A DNA stretch of 64,000 bases from Blautia liquoris (GCF_015159595.1 NZ_CP063304.1:992001-1056000), one strand, 5' to 3'. Positions 9,391-18,300 are shown, counted from the stretch's first letter. Translations and numbers: made by a program. Notes: generated from the sequence alone by a model not told the origin.

Positions 9391-10722
9391 ATGAATTTAC
9401 AAGGGAAAAAGGTCTGCGTGTTTGGAGCGAAAAAAAGCGGTATGAGTGCCGCTGCGCTTTTGCTGAAAGTCAGAGCATGTCCTTTTATTTACGATGAGAA
9501 TGATAAATTAAAACCGGAAAAATTCCAGGTGATAACCGGAGAGTTTCCGAAAAAACTTCTAAGTGAAATAGAACTGGTAGTGTTAAGCCCCGGAGTCCCT
9601 ACAGATCTGCCCGTTGTAGAAAAGCTCAGAGATGCCGGCATCCCGATCTGGGGTGAAGTGGAACTGGCTTACCGATTTGGATCGGGTATATTGATGGCTG
9701 TTACGGGTACAAATGGAAAGACAACGACGACGACACTATTGGGAGAGATTATGAAGAATTATCATCCGGAGACATTCGTAGTCGGCAATATCGGGATTCC
9801 CTATACGAAAGTAGCGGCAGAAGAAACCAGGAATTCTGTAACGGTAGCTGAGATTTCCAGTTTTCAGCTGGAGACGATCAGCACATTCCATCCAAAAGTC
9901 AGTGCAATTACCAATATCACAGAGGATCATATGAATCGTCATCATACGATGGAAGAATATATCCGTGTGAAAGAACTGATTGCAAGTAACCAGACATCTG
10001 ATGACTATTGCATCTTGAACTATGAAGATGAGGTTTTGAGAAAATTTGGTGAGACGATCAAGCCAAGAGTAATATATTTCTCATCTGAACGTGTTCTTAA
10101 GAGCGGTATATACCTGGACCAAGGACATATCATGTACCGGGATGGACAAGCTGAACAAGAAGTGGTGGATACTGCCAAGCTTAAGATTCTGGGGCTTCAC
10201 AATTATGAAAATGTGATGACAGCTGCCGCCATGGCTCTGTGCATCGGAGTTCCGCTTTCCTGTATTAAAGAGACCGTCAAAAAGTTTAAAGGTGTAGAAC
10301 ACCGGATTGAATATGTAACAGAGAAAAACCACGTTACATATTATAATGATTCGAAAGGCACAAATCCAGACGCTGCAATCAAAGGGATTCAGGCGATGAA
10401 CAGACCGACACTTCTGATTGGGGGCGGATTTGACAAGGAGTCATCCTATGACAGCTGGATTCGCGCATTCAACGGCAAGGTAAAGTATCTGGTGCTCATC
10501 GGACAGACAAAGGAGAAGATTGCACAGGCGGCACGGGCAGGTTCATTCCCTGCGGATAACATTATTTTGTGTGAGAATCTGGAGGAGGCTGTGTCAAGAT
10601 GTGCTGCACTTGCACTGCCAGGAGATGCAGTGCTTTTGTCCCCCGCCTGTGCCAGCTGGGGACAATTCGACAGCTATGAGCAGCGCGGGGACAAGTTTAA
10701 AGAGTATGTAAGAAACCTATAA
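9391..10722 (+). CDS. murD: UDP-N-acetylmuramoyl-L-alanine--D-glutamate ligase
   Basis: Cytoplasmic ATP-dependent ligase that adds D-Glu to UDP-MurNAc-L-Ala. At 443 residues it has normal length. Visible are an N-terminal Rossmann-like domain, the ATP-binding loop GTNGKTTTT, the EISSFQLE segment, the NITEDHMNRH motif and a C-terminal domain with YYNDSKGTNPDA and LSPACASWGQFDSYEQRG, all typical of MurD. Start ATG 9391 follows GGAGGAAAAG. The stop overlaps the 3' end of the oppositely oriented ftsW gene by six bases. Confidence 0.97.
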   Translation: MNLQGKKVCVFGAKKSGMSAAALLLKVRACPFIYDENDKLKPEKFQVITGEFPKKLLSEIELVVLSPGVPTDLPVVEKLRDAGIPIWGEVELAYRFGSGILMAVTGTNGKTTTTTLLGEIMKNYHPETFVVGNIGIPYTKVAAEETRNSVTVAEISSFQLETISTFHPKVSAITNITEDHMNRHHTMEEYIRVKELIASNQTSDDYCILNYEDEVLRKFGETIKPRVIYFSSERVLKSGIYLDQGHIMYRDGQAEQEVVDTAKLKILGLHNYENVMTAAAMALCIGVPLSCIKETVKKFKGVEHRIEYVTEKNHVTYYNDSKGTNPDAAIKGIQAMNRPTLLIGGGFDKESSYDSWIRAFNGKVKYLVLIGQTKEKIAQAARAGSFPADNIILCENLEEAVSRCAALALPGDAVLLSPACASWGQFDSYEQRGDKFKEYVRNL

Positions 10723-11793
10723 CATCTGACGGCTGACAGACAACGCCAGCCCCATCTCACTTAAGAGAAACAAGACAGAGGTGCCGCCGTAACTTATGAA
10801 GGGCAGCGTAATTCCCGTGTTTGGTATTGTGTTTGTGACAACTGCGATATTTAATATTACCTGAATTGCCATATGTCCCATGATGCCTGCGGCAATCAGT
10901 GCTCCGGGCAGATCAGGGGCGTGAGTGGATATCACCATCAGCCTCCAGACCAGCAGCACAAAGATGAGGATCACAAGACTTGCTCCGACGAGACCGGTTT
11001 CTTCACATATGATGGAGAAGATCATATCGTTTTGCGCCTCAGGAACAAAACCAAGTTTTTGAAGAGAACTTCCCAATCCTTTTCCAAAGACTCCCCCACT
11101 TCCGATGGCGTATAGCCCCTGGATTGTCTGAAAGCCTTTTTCATAAGCTTCCGGATTCCGCCATATGGCAAGCCGTTCCATGCGATAACTTTCCATCCCG
11201 AGAAAGACTGTCACTAATCCTACACCCGCACAGCCGATTCCTATAAAAGGAAGATAGTGTGGGTTGGAGACGAAGATCGTGATAACGGCAATACCAAGGA
11301 TGATGATAGCAGTACTCAGGTTATTGGATCCCACGAGAGCAACGATCGGGAGCACACTCACCAGAATCATGATCATGAACCAGATGCCTGTGGTTTTTCT
11401 CTTTGAGCGGTCGATGACATAGGCCAGAAAGAGTATGACGGCAAGCTTTGCATATTCTGAAGGCTGAAAAGACAGAGGGCCTATGGAGAGCCACCGCCTG
11501 GAACCGTTGTACTCATCACCGAAGAAAAGTACAGCCAGAGACAGTAAAAGTGAGAGAACATAAAGAGCAGGAGCCAGTGCCAGAAGTTTGTGGTAATCCA
11601 TTCGGGAGACGATGATCATGGCGAAAAATCCCAGGGCAGTTGCAAATAACTGCTTTTTGAAATAATATGCACTGTCATGGAATTTGACCCGGCCGTTATA
11701 GGCACTGGTTGAAAAAAGAAGGACAAGACCGCAGATGATCAAAATCATGACAAGAACAAGCAGAGTATAGTCAATACTGTATTTTTTCTTCAT
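10717..11793 (-). CDS. ftsW: FtsW/RodA/SpoVE-family lipid II polymerase, inverted in the dcw cluster
   Basis: SEDS glycosyltransferase that polymerises lipid II with a partner class B PBP. The 358-residue form (ATG at 11793, MKKKYSIDYTLL) is preferred because AAGGGTCC precedes it; an in-frame ATG at 11817 adds eight residues. About ten membrane segments are seen, with the family segments GSRRWLSIGPLSFQPSEYAK, GSGGVFGKGLGSS and EAQNDMIFSIICEE. It occupies the position expected for ftsW/spoVE after murD but is transcribed toward murD, so it must have its own promoter and is not part of the mraZ-murD transcript. FtsW and SpoVE cannot be separated by motif alone. Confidence 0.92.
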   Translation of the reverse strand: MKKKYSIDYTLLVLVMILIICGLVLLFSTSAYNGRVKFHDSAYYFKKQLFATALGFFAMIIVSRMDYHKLLALAPALYVLSLLLSLAVLFFGDEYNGSRRWLSIGPLSFQPSEYAKLAVILFLAYVIDRSKRKTTGIWFMIMILVSVLPIVALVGSNNLSTAIIILGIAVITIFVSNPHYLPFIGIGCAGVGLVTVFLGMESYRMERLAIWRNPEAYEKGFQTIQGLYAIGSGGVFGKGLGSSLQKLGFVPEAQNDMIFSIICEETGLVGASLVILIFVLLVWRLMVISTHAPDLPGALIAAGIMGHMAIQVILNIAVVTNTIPNTGITLPFISYGGTSVLFLLSEMGLALSVSRQML

Positions 11794-11949
11794 AGCGGAC
11801 CCTTCAGCATTATACATGCGTCTTTTTCATTAGTTTATGAGATCAGATCCCTTGTTATGCAGGCACACACTCACACCTGTATAATGCCGTGTCAAAGAAT
11901 GTGACAGCTGCATACTATATTGAGAGAAGACTGACGGGAGTTAAAAGCA

Positions 11950-13203
11950 TTGGGCCTATATGAAATTGAAGGGGGAATTCCTCTGGATGGAGAAGTTCGT
12001 ATTCAGGGGTCAAAAAATGCTGTCCTTCCCATGATGGCAGCCGCACTGCTGCAAAGAGGAACACTTTGCCTGAAAGGTTGTCCTGACATTCTGGATGTGC
12101 GATGCATGGAACGGATTTTAAAGAGTATCGGCGCCGGGATTAAAAGGGATGCCGATGATATATATATAGACTGCAGTCAAATAGATTCAGAAGCTGTACC
12201 GGGAGCGTATGCCGATAAGATGCGCTCCTCTGTTATTTTAATGGGGGCGTTGCTTGGCAGAACGAAAAAAGTCCGAATCGGGCTGCCCGGTGGGTGTACA
12301 ATTGGAAAAAGACCTGTCGACTTACATCTGATGGTTCTGGAGGCATTGGGAGCACACCTTAAAGTGGAAGATGGTATGATTACAGGATATGCTGATGAAA
12401 TGAAAGGAGGATTCTACAGATTCGAACGGCGCAGTGTGGGGGCTACAGAGAATGCTGTTCTGGCAGCCGTCTGTGCCGATGGAGTGACGATTCTTGAAAA
12501 CTGCGCGAAAGAGCCGGAGATTGTTCATCTGTGCCGTCTGTTACGAGCCATGGGGGCGGAGATAGAAGGCGAAAAGAGTGGGAGAATCTGTATCAAAGGG
12601 GTTTCCGTATTGACCCAAACCACTTTCCAGGTGCCTGCGGACCGAATTGTCGCGGGAACTTATCTTCTGGCCGGGGCGGCGACCCGAGGACAAATTATAC
12701 TGGATCAGGCGCCAGATGAAGAGATGAGTGCTCTTCTTTCAGTATATCATAAAATGGGTGGACAATATGAAGTAAAAGGTGGTAAACTAATATCGGACAG
12801 TCGGAACCTTAAGTATCCGGCTGCGTATCTTGAAACCGAAGAATATCCGGGATTTCCCACGGATCTTCAATCCCCTCTTTTGGCTGTATGCGCCGGAGTG
12901 ACAGGGGTGAGTCAGGTGAATGAGACAATATTTGAAAACCGTTTTAAAGCAGCCCTGCAGATGAGAAAAATGGGTGCAGATATCCGGATAGAGAAAAGCA
13001 CGGCGATTGTTCATGGATGCTCTCTCTATGGCGCAGATGTCGAAGCCTTTGATTTAAGAGGCGGTGCGGCCCTGGTTCTGGCCGGGCTTTGTGCGAAAGG
13101 AACCACTCGAATTTCTGGAATTCGCCATATAGAGCGCGGATATCAGGACATCTGCGGCGATATTCGAAGCCTAGGTGGGAGAATCAAAAAAAAGGTTGAA
13201 TGA
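11950..13203 (+). CDS. murA: UDP-N-acetylglucosamine 1-carboxyvinyltransferase
   Basis: First committed step of peptidoglycan synthesis: transfer of enolpyruvate from PEP to UDP-GlcNAc. The 417-residue protein contains the substrate-binding GSKNAVLPMMAAALL near the N-terminus and the catalytic cysteine in LPGGCTIGKRPVDLH, so it should be fosfomycin-sensitive in principle. The C-terminal half has FPTDLQSP and FENRF, both MurA hallmarks. Start TTG 11950 follows GGGAG with nine-base spacing. The 132 bases between the divergent ftsW and murA must hold promoters for both, but I could not identify a convincing pair. Confidence 0.95.
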   Translation: MGLYEIEGGIPLDGEVRIQGSKNAVLPMMAAALLQRGTLCLKGCPDILDVRCMERILKSIGAGIKRDADDIYIDCSQIDSEAVPGAYADKMRSSVILMGALLGRTKKVRIGLPGGCTIGKRPVDLHLMVLEALGAHLKVEDGMITGYADEMKGGFYRFERRSVGATENAVLAAVCADGVTILENCAKEPEIVHLCRLLRAMGAEIEGEKSGRICIKGVSVLTQTTFQVPADRIVAGTYLLAGAATRGQIILDQAPDEEMSALLSVYHKMGGQYEVKGGKLISDSRNLKYPAAYLETEEYPGFPTDLQSPLLAVCAGVTGVSQVNETIFENRFKAALQMRKMGADIRIEKSTAIVHGCSLYGADVEAFDLRGGAALVLAGLCAKGTTRISGIRHIERGYQDICGDIRSLGGRIKKKVE

Positions 13204-13226
13204 ATGAATGACTTGTGGAGGATTTC

Positions 13227-14000
13227 ATGGGACACAAAAGGAAAAGAGGACTGCCCAAGAGAAAGAAACGCTTGATCAGAGCTATGGCTGGCGGGATTTT
13301 TTTAATGGGAGTTTTGCTGTTTATCATTATCTTTTATACGATGAATGTTCAGGTTGAGGGAAATAAACGCTGCACAGATGATGAGATCAAGGGTATGGTT
13401 ATGAAGGAACCATTCTCCTGGAATACTTTCCTGATGTCAAGATTAAAGAGCCACATCACATATGGCAGGCGGACAGTGATAGAGTCTGTAGATGTTGAGT
13501 ATTTGAATCATAATTCAATTATCCTTCATGTCAGTGAGAGATATCCCATTGGATATGTGGAGTATGAGGGCTTTTATTATTATTTTGATAAAAAAGGAAC
13601 AGTGTTGCAGACGATGCCAAAAGAGGAGACGGAACAGAAAACCTCCGACAAGTATAAAGAATATGAAGATGTCCCGCTGATCACGGGACTTGAGTTTAAC
13701 AGCGAGAAAGAGGGAACAAAAATAAAGGTAAAAGACGTTCGGGTTCTCGACAGCATTCTGGAACTTATGAGAATGTTTGACAAGTACAGCATGAAACCCG
13801 ACAGCGTTGAACTGTCCGGACAAGATGATTTTACACTACATTACGGAAATATTAGAGTGAATCTTGGAAAAGACGAAAGATTAGAAGATAAGATGACCAG
13901 AGCTGTGGCGATCATCCCCGAGCTGTCGAATGAATCAGGCACCCTTCATCTGGAAGACTATAAGTCTGATACTCAGAACATTATTTTCGATAAAGAATGA
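13227..14000 (+). CDS. ftsQ: Cell-division protein FtsQ/DivIB
   Basis: Bitopic division protein that scaffolds FtsL and DivIC at the septum. A very basic N-terminal tail (GHKRKRGLPKRKKR) precedes one membrane segment (about residues 21-43) and a POTRA-type domain starting at NVQVEGNKRCTDDEIKGMV, followed by the beta domain (VDVEYLNHNSIILHVSERYP). The 257-residue form from ATG 13227 is chosen because GGAGG lies eight bases upstream; a GTG at 13215 would include the RBS. Located between murA and ftsZ as in other Firmicutes. Confidence 0.9.
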   Translation: MGHKRKRGLPKRKKRLIRAMAGGIFLMGVLLFIIIFYTMNVQVEGNKRCTDDEIKGMVMKEPFSWNTFLMSRLKSHITYGRRTVIESVDVEYLNHNSIILHVSERYPIGYVEYEGFYYYFDKKGTVLQTMPKEETEQKTSDKYKEYEDVPLITGLEFNSEKEGTKIKVKDVRVLDSILELMRMFDKYSMKPDSVELSGQDDFTLHYGNIRVNLGKDERLEDKMTRAVAIIPELSNESGTLHLEDYKSDTQNIIFDKE

Positions 14001-14033
14001 ATCGCCAGTCTGTCAGGGGTTGTGAAACATTAC

Positions 14034-14071
14034 GAAAAAGTAAAAAAAGAGTGAAAAAGTAAAAAAAGAGT
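14034..14071 (+). repeat. 19-bp perfect tandem duplication upstream of ftsZ
   Basis: The sequence gaaaaagtaaaaaaagagt occurs twice head to tail (14034-14052 and 14053-14071). It sits just upstream of the predicted ftsZ promoter and could be a duplicated UP-like A-tract element or regulator site. Confidence 0.9.
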
Positions 14072-14102
14072 TGATTAATCCTTGAAGAAAAGATATTATA
14101 AT
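14071..14102 (+). promoter_or_regulatory. Candidate ftsZ promoter
   Basis: A perfect TATAAT is at 14097-14102. The best upstream hexamer, TTGATT (14071-14076), is 20 bases away, longer than ideal, so the -35 assignment is weak. The A-rich tandem repeat immediately upstream would favour polymerase binding. Confidence 0.45.
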
Positions 14103-14109
14103 ACTATAT

Positions 14110-14282
14110 GCAACATGACTTTGGAACCCGAACAACATGACAAGGGAGCCCAATCAGGGCGGACTTCGAATGTTGCAGGATTGTGGGAGTGTGAAACACG
14201 GAGCAATCCGTGTATGTGTAAAGAAAAACAAATGATCAGGACAAAAGCTTACCCGGCCGGGTAGTAGAAATAGGCATATGCC
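14110..14282 (+). ncRNA. Structured 5' leader of ftsZ (unclassified)
   Basis: About 190 untranslated bases separate the TATAAT from ftsZ and hold several paired elements: GCAACAT (14110-14116) can pair with ATGTTGC (14170-14176), and CAACAT at 14133-14138 is a competing partner for the same strand. GCCC/GGGC (14148-14151 with 14157-14160) closes a small loop. A perfect 7-bp stem with a GCAA tetraloop is at 14196-14213. A 14-bp palindrome is at 14250-14263, and GGCATATGCC (14273-14282) lies just before the Shine-Dalgarno. I do not recognise a known riboswitch class. Presence of structure is seen; any regulatory role is inferred. Confidence 0.4.
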
Positions 14283-14299
14283 GTGAAGGAGGAAGTACC

Positions 14300-15460
14300 T
14301 TGTTAGAAATTATGACAAATGAAGCGGAATCGTCCGCAAAGATTATCGTCATCGGTGTCGGTGGCGCTGGGAACAATGCAGTTAACCGCATGGTCGATGA
14401 AACAATAGGAGGGGTGGAGTTTGTCGGTGTCAATACCGATAAACAGGCATTAGCTTTATGCAAAGCTCCTACCGTTCTTCAGATTGGGGAGAAACTGACA
14501 AAAGGTCTTGGTGCCGGGGCAAAACCGGAAATTGGTGAGAAAGCTGCGGAAGAGAGCGTTGAAGAGATAAAGCAAATATTGGAAGGTGCAGATATGGTAT
14601 TCGTCACCTGTGGTATGGGCGGAGGAACTGGTACCGGTGGGGCTCCGATTGTGGCCGGGATCGCAAAAGAGATGGGTATCTTGACGGTCGGCGTTGTCAC
14701 AAAACCGTTCAGATTCGAGGCAAAGACCCGTATGAGTAATGCCCTTATGGGAATTGATAAATTAAAGCAGAACGTGGATACATTGATTGTGATCCCGAAT
14801 GACAAACTTCTTGAGATTGTTGACCGCAGAACTACCATGCCGGAAGCTCTGAAAAAGGCCGATGAAGTTCTTCAGCAGGCAGTACAGGGCATTACAGACC
14901 TGATCAATCTGCCGGCACTGATTAATCTGGATTTTGCAGATGTTCAGACCGTTATGACGGACAAGGGTATCGCCCATATTGGTATCGGAGAGTCAAAGGG
15001 AGACGACAAAGCTCTCGAAGCTGTACAGCAGGCCGTTTCCAGTCCGCTTCTTGAGACTACAATCGAAGGTGCAACCCATGTTATCATCAACATTTCCGGT
15101 GATATCTCTCTTATGGATGCCAACGATGCCGCAAGCTATGTACAGAATCTGGCCGGAGAAGATGCGAATATCATCTTTGGTGCGATGTATGACGATTCTT
15201 TGACAGATACCTGTAAGATCACTGTGATCGCAACAGGTCTGGATGATTCAACAGCAAAACAGGCAAGTGTATCTGCATCCAGAAAAGCTTCGGAAAATAA
15301 ACAAAAGACGAATAGTAATCCTGGATTCAAGATGCCTTCTCTGAATATGCCTAATTCTGGCACGTCTTCTCAGCCAAGACCGGCATCCGGTCAGGTGACA
15401 AGCAATGTACCGAAGAAGGATATCCAAATTCCGGACTTTTTGAAGAATCGCAGTCGATAA
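14300..15460 (+). CDS. ftsZ: Cell-division GTPase FtsZ
   Basis: Tubulin homologue that forms the Z ring. The 386-residue protein has [14 protein letters not shown], the GTP-binding signature [10 protein letters not shown], the NLDFADV T7 loop that activates GTP hydrolysis in the adjacent subunit, a Ser/Asn-rich linker (about 315-370) and the conserved C-terminal peptide [10 protein letters not shown] that binds membrane anchors. Start TTG 14300 follows a perfect AAGGAGG with seven-base spacing; an in-frame ATG at 14312 is a secondary candidate. No ftsA is seen upstream, so another anchor such as SepF, encoded elsewhere, is likely to serve. Confidence 0.98.
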   Translation: MLEIMTNEAESSAKIIVIGVGGAGNNAVNRMVDETIGGVEFVGVNTDKQALALCKAPTVLQIGEKLTKGLGAGAKPEIGEKAAEESVEEIKQILEGADMVFVTCGMGGGTGTGGAPIVAGIAKEMGILTVGVVTKPFRFEAKTRMSNALMGIDKLKQNVDTLIVIPNDKLLEIVDRRTTMPEALKKADEVLQQAVQGITDLINLPALINLDFADVQTVMTDKGIAHIGIGESKGDDKALEAVQQAVSSPLLETTIEGATHVIINISGDISLMDANDAASYVQNLAGEDANIIFGAMYDDSLTDTCKITVIATGLDDSTAKQASVSASRKASENKQKTNSNPGFKMPSLNMPNSGTSSQPRPASGQVTSNVPKKDIQIPDFLKNRSR

Positions 15461-15486
15461 ACATAATCTTAACATGAACATATCAG

Positions 15487-15514
15487 AGCAGGGGCTTTTG
15501 AAAGGCACCCTGCT
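15487..15514 (+). terminator. Hairpin between ftsZ and aroE
   Basis: AGCAGGG (15487-15493) pairs with CCCTGCT (15508-15514), with an inner CTTT/AAAG pairing. It is 27 bases after the ftsZ stop. No T tract follows, so it may be only a partial terminator or a 3'-end stabiliser, leaving some readthrough into aroE. Confidence 0.45.
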
Positions 15515-15534
15515 TCAGCTATTTGAGGTGTGAA

Positions 15535-16401
15535 ATGAAGATCAGCGGAAATACAAAATTAACGGGGCTTCTTGGAAGCCCGGTGGCGCACAGTATCTCT
15601 CCGCTTATGCACAATGAATCCTTTCGTGTACTTGGACTCGACTACGTCTATCTTTGTTTTGACGTGAAAGAGAACTGCCTGAAAACTGCAGTGGAAGGAC
15701 TGAAAGCATGCGGCATCAGAGGGTTTAATGTTACGATGCCGAATAAGAACAGAATAGTCTCTCTGATGGATCATCTGTCGCCTGCTGCCAGCCTGATCGG
15801 AGCGGTGAACACGGTGATCAATGATGGAGGTGTTCTCACAGGATGCAATACAGACGGTGTGGGATTTATGCGTTCTGCACATGCTGCAGGGTATGATATT
15901 ATTGGTCAGGAGATGACTGTGCTTGGAAACGGTGGTGCTGCGACTGCGGTATGTGCGCAGGCGGCACTTGATGGAGTAAAAAGAATTCATATATTTTTGC
16001 GAAGAGAAAGCACTTATTACGACAGAACCGAGAAACTGGCAAAAAGGCTAAATGAAGAGACATCCTGCGAAGTACTTCTGTATGAACAGGGGGATGTTGA
16101 AAGTCTTCAAAGCTGCATCCTGCAAAGTGCGATTTTGGTAAACGGCACCCCTGTGGGGATGTCGCCGGATGTGGATCATTCGCTGATCGAGGATTCCTCT
16201 TTATTACGGCCCGGTTTGATTGTAAGTGATCTGATCTACGAGCCAAAAGAGACGAAACTCTTAAAATTGGCACGATCTGTAGGCTGCCATACATTCAATG
16301 GAATGTATATGCTGCTTTATCAGGGTGCAGAATCCTTTCGGTTATGGACAGGTCATATGATGCCAGTTGATCGGATCAGAAAGATGTACTTTGAGGTTTG
16401 A
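15535..16401 (+). CDS. aroE: Shikimate dehydrogenase
   Basis: NADPH-dependent reduction of 3-dehydroshikimate to shikimate in aromatic amino-acid synthesis. The 288-residue protein shows the shikimate-binding GSPVAHSISPLMHN near the N-terminus, the catalytic Lys in FNVTMPNK, the paired Asp in GCNTDGVGF, a dinucleotide loop GNGGAATAV and the late NGMYMLLYQGAESFRLWTG. ATG 15535 is chosen because GAGGTG precedes it; the frame opens upstream at TTG 15523 without an RBS. Directly followed by aroD (one base apart), so the two form an operon for consecutive steps. Confidence 0.95.
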   Translation: MKISGNTKLTGLLGSPVAHSISPLMHNESFRVLGLDYVYLCFDVKENCLKTAVEGLKACGIRGFNVTMPNKNRIVSLMDHLSPAASLIGAVNTVINDGGVLTGCNTDGVGFMRSAHAAGYDIIGQEMTVLGNGGAATAVCAQAALDGVKRIHIFLRRESTYYDRTEKLAKRLNEETSCEVLLYEQGDVESLQSCILQSAILVNGTPVGMSPDVDHSLIEDSSLLRPGLIVSDLIYEPKETKLLKLARSVGCHTFNGMYMLLYQGAESFRLWTGHMMPVDRIRKMYFEV

Positions 16402-16402
16402 G

Positions 16403-17167
16403 ATGAGTTTAAGAATAAAAAGCATAACTCTTGGAGATGGGATTCCCAGGATATGCGTTCCTATTACGGGTAAGAGCAGGGAAGAGATCTTATCACAAAG
16501 TGAGATTATTGCCAGAAGCCAACCGGATCTTGTAGAATGGCGAAGTGATTACTATGAAGATGTTCTGAAGGGAGAGAGTGCACTTCAAATCCTTGAGAGT
16601 CTCTCTGGAATTTTTGGGGGGATTCCCGTTATATTTACATTCCGTTCAGTTGAAGAGGGCGGAAATAAAGAAATCAGCGTTTGGGAGTATCAGACGTTAA
16701 ATATCGCTGTTGCACAGCAGGCAAAGGCGGATCTGATTGATGTAGAGGTTTACCGAAAAGACTTTAATGCCTGCTCAATGATCAGACAGATCCATCACCT
16801 GAATGGCAAGGTTGTCGGGTCAAATCATAATTTCCAAATCACATATGAGAGTGAGAAAATGGCTGAGATTTTATACGGTATGGATGAGTGTGGGGCAGAT
16901 ATCCTTAAGCTTGCCATGATGCCGAAAACGCCAGAGGATATCCTGCGCTTATTTGAAGTGACACGTCAGGTATCCGATAATACCCAAAAGCCTGTAGTGA
17001 CTATGTCTATGGGGAACTTGGGGAAAATCAGCAGAATCGGCGGCGGAGTCTTTGGTTCTGCCATAACATTCGCATCGGCAGTTGATGTGTCTGCACCTGG
17101 TCAGATTCCGCTCAGTGAGATGAGACATATTCTGGCGACGATTTATAACAGCACAGCAAAACAGTGA
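16403..17167 (+). CDS. aroD: 3-dehydroquinate dehydratase, type I
   Basis: Converts 3-dehydroquinate to 3-dehydroshikimate through a Schiff base, supplying the substrate of AroE. The 254-residue length fits type I enzymes. Recognisable are ICVPITGKS near the N-terminus, the EWRSDYYED segment, IDVEV with the catalytic Glu, SNHNF with the catalytic His (more often SYHDF) and ILKLAMMP with the Schiff-base Lys. The last helix ends GQIPLSEMRHIL. ATG 16403 begins one base after the aroE stop, with TTGAGG as RBS inside aroE; upstream in-frame TTG codons are ignored. Confidence 0.95.
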   Translation: MSLRIKSITLGDGIPRICVPITGKSREEILSQSEIIARSQPDLVEWRSDYYEDVLKGESALQILESLSGIFGGIPVIFTFRSVEEGGNKEISVWEYQTLNIAVAQQAKADLIDVEVYRKDFNACSMIRQIHHLNGKVVGSNHNFQITYESEKMAEILYGMDECGADILKLAMMPKTPEDILRLFEVTRQVSDNTQKPVVTMSMGNLGKISRIGGGVFGSAITFASAVDVSAPGQIPLSEMRHILATIYNSTAKQ

Positions 17168-17185
17168 TGAAGAACTTGGCAGGTC

Positions 17186-17239
17186 AAAAAAGGTTATACC
17201 ACAAAGCAGTAATACAGGCTTTGTGGTATAACCTTTTTT
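17186..17239 (+). terminator. Intrinsic terminator after aroED
   Basis: A perfect 22-bp stem: 17186-17207 pairs with 17218-17239 and closes a 10-base loop. The 5' arm starts with six A and the 3' arm ends with six T, so it should work in both directions. Confidence 0.95.
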
Positions 17240-17318
17240 GATGAAAGAAAATATTGCTTTTGACTTTCGCTTTTTTGCTCTTATTGTTTTGTTGTGTGCT
17301 GCGTTAAAAGTGGATTTG

Positions 17319-17384
17319 TGTCGAACTTTTCTTTGGAATAGCTGCCCTGTTTTGACAAAATTAACAAAGGGTAATGTCTATAAT
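17319..17384 (+). promoter_or_regulatory. Spo0A-type control region and wide-spaced promoter of spoIIGA-sigE
   Basis: TTGACA (17352-17357) and TATAAT (17379-17384) are both perfect but 21 bases apart. The B. subtilis spoIIG promoter is known for a similarly wide spacing (22 bp) that makes it depend on Spo0A~P. A perfect core 0A box TGTCGAA is at 17319-17325, and a near-match in the opposite orientation (TTTGTCAAAA on the minus strand) overlaps the -35. The arrangement strongly suggests Spo0A activation. Confidence 0.75.
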
Positions 17385-17432
17385 AGTATTTGTTGCTCCA
17401 GTAAGTACTCATAAGTCTGCAGGGGGGTGCTT

Positions 17433-18287
17433 TTGTATTACGAATTCTATCTGGATGTTTATTTCTTAGAGAATCTCGTGATGAACTATGCATTATTACG
17501 CATTACAAACAAACTTCTTGGATGTTCTGCCACGCACCTTCGAAGTTTGCTGTCTGCTGCGGTTTCATCAGCAGCATCTGTATGCATAATACTGCTGTAC
17601 CGATACAGCATGATAAGTACGATACTGGTTTCTGTGGCTGCAAATACTTTAATGGTAAGATTTGGCTGCAAAATCAAAGATGGAAAACTCCTGGTACGAG
17701 GTATCTGCCTGTTCTATACAGGGAGTGCGGGTATGGGGATGTTGTTCTCAAACTTAAGAAGAATGACAGGTGCGACAGGTGTGAGGGCATTCGTTGTTAC
17801 GACGGCTGCAGCATATTGCTGTATCAGTCTTGTTTCCTGGATTTGTAACAGACTGAAAAGAAAACAGCAGCGTATCTGCGATGTCACTCTTTTCCAGGGC
17901 GGAAGAGAAATACATCTGAGGGGACTTTACGATACAGGCAATATGCTTTGGGATACCACTTTGCAAAGCTATGTGTCAGTCATTGACATTGTGCCTGTAA
18001 AGGAACTGCTTTCAGAGGAAGCCGCAGAGGAGCTTGCTAAATTCTGTCAAAAAGATATCTGTGATAAACCAGAACTTCTTTTGACATTAAAGCCTCACTA
18101 TATTCCATACAAATGTGTAGGCTGTGAGATGGGACTGCTCCCTGCTGTTGTTCTGGATACGATGTATCTGAAACAAAATGGTGTACAAAAAGTGATTACT
18201 CACCCGGTAATTGCTGTCGATAAAACCTATAGTTCTTCTCTCCGGAGCTATCAGATGATTTTGAACCCGAATCTAATAGACAGTTAG
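17433..18287 (+). CDS. spoIIGA: Sigma-E processing peptidase SpoIIGA
   Basis: Membrane-bound aspartic protease that cleaves pro-sigma-E in the mother cell. The N-terminal half has about five membrane segments, beginning with the conserved [18 protein letters not shown]. The C-terminal domain carries the pepsin-like active-site motif LYDTGN (catalytic Asp near residue 167). The 284-residue form starts at TTG 17433, placed after a run AGGGGGG; GTG 17427 overlaps that RBS and is less likely. It is followed 13 bases later by its substrate gene sigE, as in other endospore formers. Confidence 0.93.
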   Translation: MYYEFYLDVYFLENLVMNYALLRITNKLLGCSATHLRSLLSAAVSSAASVCIILLYRYSMISTILVSVAANTLMVRFGCKIKDGKLLVRGICLFYTGSAGMGMLFSNLRRMTGATGVRAFVVTTAAAYCCISLVSWICNRLKRKQQRICDVTLFQGGREIHLRGLYDTGNMLWDTTLQSYVSVIDIVPVKELLSEEAAEELAKFCQKDICDKPELLLTLKPHYIPYKCVGCEMGLLPAVVLDTMYLKQNGVQKVITHPVIAVDKTYSSSLRSYQMILNPNLIDS

Positions 18288-18300
18288 GAGGAATTCATAT

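Noticed and set aside
11818-11949. Promoters for divergent ftsW and murA
   Set aside because: TATAAT at 11880-11885 lacks a correctly spaced -35 and TTGACA on the minus strand (11895-11890) lacks a matching -10, so neither could be supported.
14082-14264. 60-residue open frame in the ftsZ leader
   Set aside because: It has no ribosome binding site, overlaps the predicted -10 and several hairpins, and the translation shows no recognisable pattern.
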